From Archegozetes longisetosus (Eukaryota > Arthropoda > Arachnida > Sarcoptiformes > Trhypochthoniidae), in contig JAEMBT020000002.1 in the NCBI GenBank assembly GCA_018873245.2, forward strand, positions 4,468,001 through 4,532,000: a stretch of DNA of 64,000 nucleotides, given 5' to 3'. The notes beneath the pieces are model-generated. The model did not search any database, had not been told where the DNA came from, and was given only the letters and a program-made list of their open reading frames with translations. The position numbers were made by a program, and so were the translations under genes. Each line of letters begins with the position of its first letter. Positions within the stretch are counted from its first letter, which is position 1. This document shows, piece after piece, positions 49,715 through 60,461 of this stretch.

Positions 49715-52354
49715 GGCTAATGCTATAGCTGCGCTAAATAGCGCAGAAATAGCTTCTAAGGAGCTATTGCTGCGTCAAATAGCGCAGCAATAGCTCCTTA
49801 GAAGCTATTTCTACGCTTTGAATTGGATATATTGAAAATCGTTCAAATTTTGAAGAAAAGTTTAATATAATTTATGATAAATTTTTAAAAAATATAAGAA
49901 AAGAGATGTTTAGAATATTATTGAATGTAACAAAATTATTTAGTTTTGAACATGTTAAATTTGGAGTAAAAATAATCTAATTGTTGAAACATGGTTTCAT
50001 TATTCATTATAAAATTTTGCTAATTTAATGATTTATTGAGAAGTTCAACCAAAAATCTGTAAATAATTAAATTCAATAAAACTTCAATTTTGATATAAAA
50101 TAAAAGTTTGGTTGGCTTTTACTTTTGTGTGAAGCTGGAGAAACCATTACATATATATATATATATATTTATTATCAGCATGACTTGACAAGCAAGTCTC
50201 AAGCCACACCTACCAAAATTTTTATCTAAATGTACTGTTTAAAAATATGCAAGCGGATCCTCAAAATTCCTTCTGTGGGCAGAGTTATAAACGTTCAAAG
50301 TTCGATTTTTCGAAACTTTGACTGGCTTTTACTTTCCGTAAAGCTGGTGTAGCAATTACATTTATATATATTTGTTATCAGCATTATATGACAAATAAAA
50401 GTCTCAAGCCGCACCCACCAAATTTTTCTTAAATTCCTATCTAAACATACTATTTAAGAATATGCAATCGGATTCTCAAAATTCCTTCTGTGAGCGAAGT
50501 TATGAATTTTCAAAATTTCGAAATTCAATAGTAACTAGGACATCATTTATGTCTAGTTTTTCATGTTTACTTACTTACTATACATCAACACGTGTTTTGA
50601 TTTTTTAAATAAGTGTTTTAAATTCAGTTTTCAGTGAAAATTTTGTTTTTTGTGAATTTTACTTGCACTGGTTTCACTCTCAGTGTAAGTTTAACTAATT
50701 TTTTTATTTGTTATTTTATTAATTAAGATTTTTGGAAGTAAATTTAATCAAATTTGAGATTTTCAATTTAAGAACTAAATATCACAGTTTTTTATTTTAT
50801 AAATTTTGTTTTTGCTATATTTCACACATTCATTCATCAAATTCTGGAAATTGATTTTCTGCCATTTGGTTAAATATTAATAAAATTACTCTGAAAGAAG
50901 TACACAGTGGAAAAATTTGTCAAAAATTTGGGACAATATTAGATGTCGTTTGAATTTTCATTCCAATTTCACTCAACATTGTCTAACACTAAACATTGTA
51001 CTCCCGCATTGTTGTAAACGGGAAAGTGCTCGGACCCGAAGGTAATCATTACTCGAAAGTAACCACTTCTGGTCTCTCCAGCTAGACTTGTATCAAGATC
51101 CAACAATGGAGAGTCCATCCGCCTATGAGCACATTTAGTGCATTTCGTGCGAATGAATATGTGTGAAATATAGCAAAAACAAAATTTATAAAATAAAAAA
51201 CTGTGATATTTAGTTCTTAAATTGAAAATCTCAAATTTGATTAAATTTACTTCCAAAATCTTAATTAATAAAATAACAAATAAAAAAATTAGTTAAACTT
51301 ACACTGAGAGTGAAACCAGTGCAAGTAAAATTCACAAAAAACAAAATTTTCACTGAAAACTGAATTTAAAACACTTATTTAAAAAATCAAAACACGTGTT
51401 GATGTATAGTAAGTAAGTAAACATGAAAAACTAGACATAAATGATGTCCTAGTTACTATTGGAATTTCGAAATTTTGAAAATTCATAACTTCGCTCACAG
51501 AAGGAATTTTGAGAATCCGATTGCATATTCTTAAATAGTATGTTTAGATAGGAATTTAAGAAAAATTTGGTGGGTGCGGCTTGAGACTTTTATTTGTCAT
51601 ATAATGCTGATAACAAATATATATAAATGTAATTGCTACACCAGCTTTACGGAAAGTAAAAGCCAGTCAAAGTTTCGAAAAATCGAACTTTGAACGTTTA
51701 TAACTCTGCCCACAGAAGGAATTTTGAGGATCCGCTTGCATATTTTTAAACAGTACATTTAGATAAAAATTTTGGTAGGTGTGGCTTGAGACTTGCTTGT
51801 CAAGTCATGCTGATAATAAATATATATATATATATATATATATGTAATGGTTTCCCCAGCTTCACACAAAAGTAAAAGCCAACCGAGTCCTCGTCTTGAG
51901 TTCAGAACTGAAAGTAATATTAAAGAAATCAATGCTGAAACTCAATTAAATTTTACTGTTCATTACTTATCACAGAGAAGAAACTAATTGTAAAGTAAAT
52001 ATTTCATTCTCTTTTAAAGTCTCAACGTTTAGTATTTATCTTATTTAAACAATTTTAAGCAGTTTCAGAAGAATTTGAATCAAAAGTTAATCCGCTGAAG
52101 GATTAAAATAATTTGAAACCTAACCTTGAGATAAGCAAATAGTATCGATAAAACTCAAAACTTTAAAGTTCAATAAACTTTAAATTATTTGGATGACAGA
52201 CAAATATTTTTGTCAATTAAATTTAAAATTAATTTTAGAATAAAATACTTTGAGGCGCAGAAATAGCTTTAATAAGTTATTTCTGCTCTATTTGGCGCAG
52301 GAATAGCTCTAAAATGCTATTTCTGCGCTATTTGGCGCAGGAATAGCCACTACG
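49715..52354. mobile_element. Non-autonomous MULE-like element with hairpin-rich ends, carrying a foldback palindrome
   Basis: It is bounded by 9-bp repeats AATTTTAAT (49706-49714 and 52355-52363), and the same intron sequence is uninterrupted near P1 (about 39240). The ends are inverted: about 39 bases at each tip align, sharing AAATAGCGCAGAAATAGC. Each tip also folds on itself through repeats of GCTATTTCTGCGC-type units (49738-49812 and 52255-52348). The interior holds a 1.77-kb foldback. No transposase is recognised. Confidence 0.7.
50110..51884. repeat. Near-perfect foldback palindrome with ~720-bp arms
   Basis: The left arm 50110-50829 and right arm 51159-51884 are reverse complements. 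I see one single-base indel (near 50527) and differences in length of an AT microsatellite. The loop is about 330 bases. Each arm contains two diverged tandem copies of a ~205-bp unit (50110-50315 and 50318-50520), starting with TTGGCTTTTACTTT-like ends and ending after CAAAATTCCTTCTGTG. This resembles foldback-type elements. No coding gene is supported in arm or loop. Confidence 0.85.
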
Positions 52355-52361
52355 AATTTTA

Positions 52362-52390
52362 ATCAATATATATTTTTAAAAATCACTCAC
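52362..52390 (-). other. Remaining intron piece of P3
   Basis: Intron sequence resumes after the inserted element and leads to a preserved GTGAGT-type donor (ACTCAC on the plus strand at 52384-52389). Confidence 0.5.
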
Positions 52391-53310
52391 TCTATATAGA
52401 AGCGAATAAGACATTACAGACAGGGAGCTTGTTAAATATCCAATGGATTTTGGATCACTTTTTCGATAGATGATATCGGTTTCATTTTAGTTCTTACATA
52501 TGAATATTAGTTTTGATTTATATTCAATTGAAGTTTATGCAACTTTTTAGAAGTCGAATGAATTCTTTGTGAGACAACAGATGCATCAAAGAGACCAAGA
52601 ATATTAAGATGTATGAGCAAATTACTACGAAAATCCATATAAACAATGATTAAACTATTAAATGATCAAATAATACTTGATGTAAAACACAAACATTTAT
52701 AGTTTTCACAGTGATTAGAAACTAAAAATGCTTTCACTGAATTTGTTATGAATCGATATCTGAAAAAATATTTGTTGCAATCTAAAACTAAGATTTTGAT
52801 TAGAATTATTGTTTTTAGAAAGGAGTCATTCAAAGTTGCTGTTCTATAATTAATTTCATCAGATCTTAACTGAAAACAATAGAATATAAGATAAAAATAT
52901 AATGCTGTTGAAATGTAAGCGGCTGCTATAAAGGAATAAATACTGATTAACATCAATAACACACCAATGAATGAGTGTATATACTGGTCAAATGTATAAA
53001 ACTCGATCGAATTCCAATATATGTCAAGACTATGGAAAAGCCTTAAATTTTTGGAGTAAAAATTTGCTAAACATCTGAATATAAGTTTGAAACAAATTTC
53101 AAAACAGAAAAATTTACTTAAACTCCTGATTGACGTACTGGTTAAGTAAAATACTTGATGTGATTGATTCAAAAATCTGTTGAGAATTAGTTTGTCATAG
53201 TTGTTCAGACCAATATTCATTGGCGAAATTCGTTCTCTAATCATATCAAAAATTTGTGTTCAAATGAATAGCTTTTTGAATGAAGTCAAATAGAATATTA
53301 AATACATATA

Positions 53311-53984
53311 TACAGGGTGGATATTTTAAAACTGAACTTAGTCATCAGAGATAAAGCTTTTGTTATGATTCCTATCAATAACGGGTTAACAGCTTTATAC
53401 TTGAATAAAAAGGCATTAACTCAAGACGTACTTTTTACCAGTTCATAAACAAAATTACAAAAGTGTTTAAAAATTACATGTTATTTGAATGTATAACAAA
53501 TGCTGAAAGTGTCCGCTGGTATTCTCCAAGCAGAACCTAACTCTGAATCATAATTTCAGAAACATTGACCATACTTTCGGCAGTTATTTTTCTATTTCAT
53601 TTTTAATTGTTTTCAAATCATCCAATGTTTGGGGACAATTAGTGTCAACATGATTTCATTATCACCATCAACTGATCCATGTTCAAAGATAATGATAATG
53701 AAATCATGTTTATATTGATTTTGCTTGCATTTTTGTCGGGTTTCAGGCTGATTTAGTTAAGCTTTTCAAACCACTTTTTCAGGTAGCGCTTCTTCAGCTA
53801 AAGTGGTGATAGTGACCACAATGTACGTTCTACTGTTATGAACACCATTTTCGTTTTTATTCATTCTTATCTTAGATTTATGTTTAATAAAAGTTCAAAT
53901 TGGGTCTTTTCTAATGTTGAACTTATCTGATAAAACTTTTCTTTAGAATGTGTGAGTACAAAAAGTTCTGACGTGGCACTCTAT
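53311..53984 (-). mobile_element. Tc1/mariner-like relic in P3
   Basis: It begins TA followed by CAGGGTGGATATTTTAAAAC, a mariner-style end. On the minus strand a C-terminal transposase remnant is legible (TLDDLKTIKNEIEK), of the kind that ends many Tc1/mariner-type transposases. The frame is broken and the other end is lost next to the solo LTR. A perfect 18-base hairpin arm (AACATGATTTCATTATCA) lies at 53648-53722. Confidence 0.55.
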
Positions 53985-54538
53985 TGTTACAGTTACTGGA
54001 CTTACTGTTACTATAGGACTGGACTTCTATTACTGTACTGTAAACAATGACAGTTATTCTGAAAAAAACACAGTTATAAACACCAGTACACATAAAATAT
54101 TATATTTATTGATACGATATAAGTTTTGACAAATAGATGAAATACAAAAATATCAAAATTTTCCAAATAAAAACCAATACACAAATAATAACTCAATACA
54201 TCTATAGTGTGCACACTTGTTCTCTTCACCTCCAAACTCTCTTATATCTAAAACATAACTAACTCGTATCTAAAATATCACTAACTTTTTCTTCCAACTC
54301 TCTATACTTTTTCTCTTTTTCTCCTTTAAACTTTGAAATAAAACAAAACAAACATTAAGTTTATGAAGCGTAACCCCTCACTTGGGGCCCATGCTACATA
54401 CAAACTTACATACATACATACTTACAATGCAAACACATATCTAATACATATAATATCTAATACTAACTCTAACTCTATAACACTGCATAGCAATACACTG
54501 CTATATAGCAATACAGAGCCGTTTAGTGCTCTGTAACA
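53985..54538 (-). mobile_element. Solo LTR of an LTR retrotransposon (fossil)
   Basis: The 554-bp unit has short inverted tips TGTTACAG and CTGTAACA and is flanked by the 4-bp duplication CTAT (53981-53984 and 54539-54542). It contains a plausible AATAAA signal in the minus direction. No internal retroviral genes are present, so it is the product of LTR-LTR recombination. The family (Ty3/gypsy-like or BEL-like) cannot be decided. The clean duplication suggests moderate age. Confidence 0.7.
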
Positions 54539-55001
54539 CTATAGGCACAAATATAAATGATCCAAATGAAAAGTGAATAGCTCTTAACTCCACCGAAATT
54601 GAAAGACCAATCGCCTAAATTCATTCGAGTTTCTTCGCTGAAATTCTTCAGTAAAATCACTAAAACTCGATTACATTAAAACTATAGTACAAAGTTATTA
54701 AGATGTCTTTCATGGTATATCTGATTCTTGCATCTATTCATTTCGATAAATTGTCAAATTATTTACTAATGAAATAATTTTTTATACTATATCTCGGCTA
54801 AAAAATCTTTAGTACATCGATGATATCAAATGAAGACTGAGTCATATGAAGATTGATTTGAGAAACATTTTCATTCCTACAATCACAACTGAAGCACAAC
54901 CACAATTATTGAATTAGATTAAAATAAAATTAATAAAATAAGAACAAAATAAAAATCAGAAACATTTTCTAAGAAAAACTTTTGTAAACATATACACTTT
55001 A

Positions 55002-56910
55002 GGGTTGAACTAGACTTTACGTGGCCAGAGATTTTCGACATAAACTTTGTATATAAATAATCTATAGCTTAAGCTGATTTCAGATATATAAGTTTTATTC
55101 ATTGCAAATGACCAGAACATCGGTAAAAAAATTCCCGAAAAATCGACTAGACTTTATGTGGCCAGAGAATTCAGAGATAAATTTTGTGTACCGATGATCT
55201 ATAGCTCAGACTGGTTTTAAATATATAAATTTTATTCACCGCAAATGACCAGAACATCGGTAAAAGTATTCCCGAAAAATTGACTAGACTTTACGTGGCC
55301 ACAGATTTTCGATATAAGCTTTCTGTATTAAAAAACTACAACTCAAGCTGAGTTCCAATATATAAATTTTATCCACCGCAAATGACCAGAACATAGATAA
55401 AAAAATTCCGAGTAATCTAGTATATAGAAAATTACCGTAAAATAAATTTATGGAATCAAGTTTCAACTCAAACCGATTGAAACGAACAGAATTTCACTGT
55501 TCTGATAATATATTTTGATGAAATTTCAAAAAATATAATTATATTGAAAAAATGAGAGAACTAAGATCCTACGGTCTAAAATAGTACCTCGTACAAAAAA
55601 TATATTTTGAACAAGGTCTTGACAAGGACTAAAAGATTATTAAATAACGTAGTGTTACTGATGTAAAGTGCAAAACTAGATCCGTATAGATTCACGATAA
55701 CAAGATCCGGAATCCGTTTTCTTGCGGTAATGGCGGAATATGGCTTATAAATATAAACTAAGCTAAAGATCTTGGCTAATAAATGTACCGTTAGGCCTAA
55801 ACGTGTCATTGGAAGCGTCATAGGGGATGCACTGATTATCGCTCAGACGATACTCAGTTGGTTTAATAAGGCAAGCAGTTCGGCTTAGTATGTTGAAAGC
55901 CGATTGGAAATTCTCCGTGTCGGCTCAAAGTAACCCAGCGAAAATTACGTCTTAATAATAACAACTTTTATAGTGTTTTTAGAAGGCTATTAATTATTTA
56001 TTGTTTATAATATCAGTATTGATCTATATTAACCCTTCGTCACAACTGTGGGGTAAAATGTTCCCAAGTTTGACTTTAAAATCTCGCTAAAATCAACAGA
56101 ATGTCGTCATTTCTTGAAAATTTAGCTATTCCTCAGTCATATATCTGACTATAAATCACAAAAATCCTGATTAATTTGGAATTATAACTTTATTTTAAAA
56201 ATTATTTTCTGGCAACATGTCTTTGTGAGGACAGAAATTCCCTAACATCGCAGTGCTTTGTGTTTACTATATGTGTCGCAGCGCTGTAATGTCGCTACTA
56301 GCAATTGAACTGCTGATGACGCTGTAGCAGATAATAACTAGAAATTAATTAATTAATTAATGAAAACATTGAAAATAAGGACTAACTTTGATTCTGAAAA
56401 CATTCGGACTAACCTGGAACAGATATAAAGCGTGGATGACGCGGGGTAATATTTTACCCCACAGTTAATTTTACGTTTTCAGAAGTTGTTGTGCTGAAGG
56501 GTTAAGTGAGGAATTTCACATATGGCTACGTTATTTAATAATCTTTTAGTCCTTGTCAAGACCTTGTTCAAAATATATTTTTGCAACGAGGTACTATTTT
56601 AGACCAAGGTCCCGTAGGATCTTAGTTCTCTCATATTCTCAATATAATTATATTTTTTGAAATTTCATCAAAATATATTATCAGAACAGTGAAATTCTGT
56701 TCGTTTCAATCGGTTTGAGTTGAAACTTGATTCCATAAATTTATTTTACGGTAATTTTCTATATACTAGATTACTCGGAATTTTTTTATCAATGTTCTGG
56801 TCATTTGCGGTGAATAAATTTTATATATTTGAACTCAGCTTGAGTTGTAGTTTATTTATATATAAAGCTCATGTCGAAAATCTCTGGCCACGTAAAGTCT
56901 AGTTCAACCC
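55002..56910. mobile_element. Foldback-type element with 137-bp subrepeats and 6-bp duplication ACTTTA
   Basis: The ends GGGTTGAACTAGACTTTACG (left) and its reverse complement (right, ending 56910) are flanked by ACTTTA at 54996-55001 and 56911-56916. The left arm holds almost three tandem 137-bp units (starting near 55009, 55146 and 55283), the right arm one. Inner arm sequence continues to about 55651 and from about 56528. Both arms contain a matching 60-codon frame, one on each strand, which is a consequence of the palindrome and not a gene. A piggyBac-like MITE is nested in the loop. Confidence 0.7.
56029..56505. mobile_element. piggyBac-like MITE flanked by TTAA
   Basis: TTAA at 56029-56032 and 56502-56505 brackets ends that read CCCTTCGTCACAACTGTGGG on the left and CCCTTCAGCACAAC on the right in reverse complement. 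TTAA duplication with C-rich CCCTT ends is diagnostic of piggyBac-type elements. A second internal inverted block (TGTGGGGTAAAAT) lies inside both ends. There is no transposase. Confidence 0.75.
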
Positions 56911-58200
56911 ACTTTAGTCTTGACATTGACTCTAATTCTTATTCCCTAACTCGGTGTTCTGAGCACAAGTTCAAGGAGTCCACGTCCAGTCCTGCTGTGT
57001 TCTCATGGGACTTGTACTTGTGACACCAGTTTTCTATTGGACTAAGGTTGGCCTTTGTCCAATATTTATATAAAACATCTCAAAATTTGAATAAAATAAT
57101 TCAGCCTTTACTCTAGAGCTGTGTATTATTTTTTAAATGAGGACGGGGCCGGATTTGCAAAATTGAGGCCGGTAAGAAGCCAGACGTATTTGAAAGTGTT
57201 GTAATTATTTTAAGAACACTTACCTTTAGTTGTTTTCGTTGTGATTATGAAAATGAATTTATTTGTGAAGAAACGTAAATTATTTGATTGTTCAATTATA
57301 TTAATCGATAATAAAGAAGACATCGTTTCTCACAATAAAAGAAATAAAGATAAAGATAATATTGTAATACTAGTAAAACTGAAAAGTAAGGAAATGATAT
57401 TTTGTGAAACAAAAACAACGAGCATTGGAAGCCACTCATTTGAAATGATTCTAAATGTAAATAAGAGCACTATTTTTTAAGTTCTATACAGATAACTTTT
57501 TTACCTGCTTATTCCCGGCCTTTTCAATGAGTGGGCCGACCAAAAGCTGGCCGAAAGACGTGAAGATGGAAACGGAACGGATCGGTCAGGGCAGAAGGAA
57601 CAGCTCCACTTTACTTCGCACACAAAGTGCTGTTTCTTTTTATTTTAACATTTTATTTTTAACTTTCCGGTCGCTTTTGGACTTTGTTGTGGTAGTGTCT
57701 CCTGTCAAGCGCTCCGAACAAGTCTTTCTCCTAACAAACTTAAGACTAGCACAGCGAATTCCTGCCCCACAGGCGAAGATAAGAACAGGTCTTTGAAGGC
57801 AAATATCGCTGATCAACTTAAGTTTTCGGCTCACGCTTCGAAATGAAAGCATTGCAGCTGCGAGAGTTTTGGACAAGTGAATCTGAAAATTGAAAGTAAG
57901 CCCACTGTCTATTTTGTTCTTTAGTGATGGTACACAATAAACTAATGGATCAACAAAAGCTTTTGATATGATTCCATCATATCGAATTTGATGCTCTAAA
58001 TGAGAGTTATTGTTCAGATTTACGTGACTTAGTTCTCAAAAGCTAACGTGTGAACACTAATTAATGAGATTGAGTAAACTATTGAATAACTACGCTATTT
58101 GTGGGTAGTCAATTAAAACGAACTATGGGTCAAATCGTAGACTAGATTCTATTCTTTAGCATATTTTTATTCTTTGAAATTGTCTTTCAAATAAAATATA
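56911..58200. other. Spacer with a GC-richer patch, between elements
   Basis: No gene is supported. 57530-57870 is distinctly more GC-rich than its surroundings and open in both directions for about 80 codons. It is probably transposon-derived, but I cannot place it. GGCCGG-containing inverted segments near 57143-57170 and 57511-57535 might be ends of a short element. The part after 57925 is array spacer, shared with 46620-46740. Confidence 0.4.
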
Positions 58201-58230
58201 GATCAATTAAAAAAAGATAGCAGAACAAAA

Positions 58231-58860
58231 ATGTATGGTACTTTCTATAAAGTAAATAGAGAAAAAGGTAAATTTACTGTCAATCACTTCAAATCGATCA
58301 ATATCCATAAAAGTACTACATATCGGGTTATCGAAAGAGTGGACAATAATTTATCATTAAAAAGAGCTAAAGGTCAAGGACAGAAAACAGTAAAAATGCC
58401 CAATAAACAAGATCATAAACTTTGTTGAGTTCGTTCACGATCGTATTGGTGTTACAAAGACAAAAGTGGCAAAAAAGTTTAAGATAAGCCAAACGTATGT
58501 TGCAAAACTAATCAAATTTTATCGAATCAAGCGATGTTAGCGTAAAACTAGACTTAAAATCACAGAGAAGCAAAAGATCTTACAGAAAATCAAATTGAAT
58601 GAAATGAAACGCACTATCGCTAAGCCTTCAACAAAGTAAAAATCATAATCGACGACGATTTTCACTTCCTGATTCAAGACAAGAAATGTTCAACAAATGA
58701 TAATATCTGTGACATTGATATCGAAAATGTCGAACCAGATGTACACAAAACCCAAGGAATTGACCCTATCGGTGTGCCAAACCTATATGAGAGATGTCTT
58801 GACAAGAATCAGAATTGCTGCCAATCTAGAGGTTCGATCATTTCGATCGCCTAATATCTA
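58231..58860 (+). pseudogene. Broken Tc1/mariner-type transposase
   Basis: The N-terminal part (GKFTVNHFKSINIHKSTTYR...KRAKGQGQKTVKMPNKQ) and, after a one-base shift near 58425, a second helix-turn-helix (VEFVHDRIGVTKTKVAKKFK) resemble mariner-like DNA-binding domains. A stretch KIIIDDDFHFLIQ further on matches the first catalytic Asp region. Stops and a large internal loss make it non-functional. Confidence 0.6.
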
Positions 58861-58924
58861 GTCTCTGATTAACATCAGTTGAATTTGAAAAATTTATCTT
58901 AAATATTAAATTTTGAAATTAGTA

Positions 58925-59812
58925 CTGTATTTCAAATAACGAATCGATCGTACCCCTGCAATAGCATTTATTTACATACGATGCGTTGTATGCAGTAACG
59001 ACTTTAGCCTTATGCGCAGAAATGAGAAATCGGGTTTAAAGTAGCACAACTTTCAAATACATTTGAATCATTTATTTTCAATAATTTACTCAATTTCTCA
59101 ATATTTTTCTCATGTTTTTCTGCCATAAGACTGGATGTAATGTACGTTTCTTTCCATTTTCTTTAGACTTTTGCATCAATTCATTATTAATCGAGTCTAT
59201 AGGCGTTTGTTTATTAATATTAGTGATATTTTTGCAATTTATTTTTCAATAAATCACACATTTTAAGATTTTAAAAATCAAAGCAAATGAACGTAAACAA
59301 AAAAATAAAGTTTTATTTCAAAGGTTTGTAAATAATCGACTCACATTTAACTTAATATTGCATAAATAATTGAAATATGCAATTAACATACTCATATGAC
59401 ACAAGTGTAAAACTACCCTTAGTTGTAATACTATTCTTTAGGAATTAGAGACAACTTTGCCGATTTAATCATATTTTCCTCATTGGAACATATTATGAAA
59501 ATTTGTCTGAATGTAAAGTAAGACCTAAACATTGATTTAGTGCAATAATCCGAAAAACCTTATATCCATACAAGTCGTTACTGAATCCAATGAATCATAT
59601 ATAATCAGCATTCCTTTAAGTACTAATAAAAGGAACAAAAATCAATATGCACACAAGATATGCATTTAATTGATATATAATCGAACCAAATGCACATTTT
59701 TTTATGTACATATTAATCTTTACTCCTCTTATTAGTACTTAAAGGAGTACTGATTATATATGTAAATAAGTGCTATTGTAGGGGTATGATCGATTCATTA
59801 TTTCCAATACAG
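58925..59812. mobile_element. Tc1/mariner-type MITE with ~55-bp inverted repeats
   Basis: The ends start CTGTATT next to TA on both sides (58923-58924 and 59813-59814). They stay complementary for about 55 bases, sharing GAATCGATC and ACCCCT. No transposase lies inside. A smaller palindromic element is nested at its right side. Confidence 0.7.
59597..59763. mobile_element. Small palindromic MITE nested in the preceding element
   Basis: ATATAATCAGCATTCCTTTA at the left and the reverse complement of the right end (ATATAATCAGTACTCCTTTA) continue matching for about 40 bases through AAGTACTAATAA. The element abuts the right terminal repeat of the host MITE, so it inserted into it. Confidence 0.65.
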
Positions 59813-59814
59813 TA

Positions 59815-60461
59815 CCGTTAATTAGTGTTCGCACGTTAGCTCTATTCTACTATTGTGTACAAATGAAAAGTTGTTGAGCTTTTAATGAATTAATATACGT
59901 TATACTTACGAAGTGAGTTCATTGAGAATCTTTTAATAAAAATAATTCATATTACAAAATAACTTTCAAATAATTTACTTAATTCCATTCATTTTTCAGA
60001 ACTCTATATTATTCATATTAACATCTAATGAAAGTTAAGCATTCTATTAATACTTTCAATGAAAGCTCATCATTGATTCTGACAATCAACCATGCCAATA
60101 GTTTCAACAATATCTCATCAAATAAGTTTTAAACCTTTCAATAAAACTACGATTTTAGTCAACATTACCCTTATTTGAAATCAAATAAAATCCGAAACAA
60201 ACATTTAAAAATAAAGAGTAAAATATTTTAATTTGAAAAACGGTCTCTTAGTCAATTAGTCTAAAGAGTGCTATAAGTTGTCTTCTCTAATTAAAAAGAA
60301 GTTACAGATAGCATTTGATAGCACTTGAAAGACGAAATGTAGTCGTAAAACTCCAAAACTGATTTGTAAACATAAATCGCTTTATTAACTATTATGATAC
60401 ATAAAACTACTCACTCATTTAATGTAGTTAAATTGACATATTTAATAGTACTTGTACGGCA
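59815..60461. other. Spacer upstream of the hAT remnant
   Basis: Paralogous to 46740-47164: similar blocks near 59885-60000 and 60240-60400. No gene is seen. Confidence 0.5.

Larger units (their letters stand above)
49633..54870 (-). pseudogene. Decayed gustatory receptor P3, interrupted by several insertions
   Basis: The remnant last exon lies at about 49633-49680. A 2.6-kb insertion fills the last intron (49715-52354). The middle exon is at about 52391-53041 and the first exon at about 53100-53300 and 54545-54870. The first-exon halves are separated by a Tc1/mariner relic and a solo LTR. Legible pieces include MIRERISPMNIGLNNYDKL and IYSFIAAAYISTALYFYLIF. Multiple frameshifts and stops make it clearly non-functional. 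It is the paralogue of P1. Confidence 0.75.

Noticed and set aside
50969-51256. 95-codon frame in the loop of the foldback palindrome
   Set aside because: It spans the loop and part of one arm, has no motif, and starts in arm sequence that is non-coding in the mirror copy.
55284-56902. Identical 60-codon frames on opposite strands at 55284-55466 and 56720-56902
   Set aside because: They arise from the inverted arms of one foldback element, and no coding constraint or further exon is seen.
57143-57535. Possible terminal repeats with GGCCGG cores around a 79-codon frame
   Set aside because: The match is short and gapped and there is no target duplication, so it is not strong enough to call an element.
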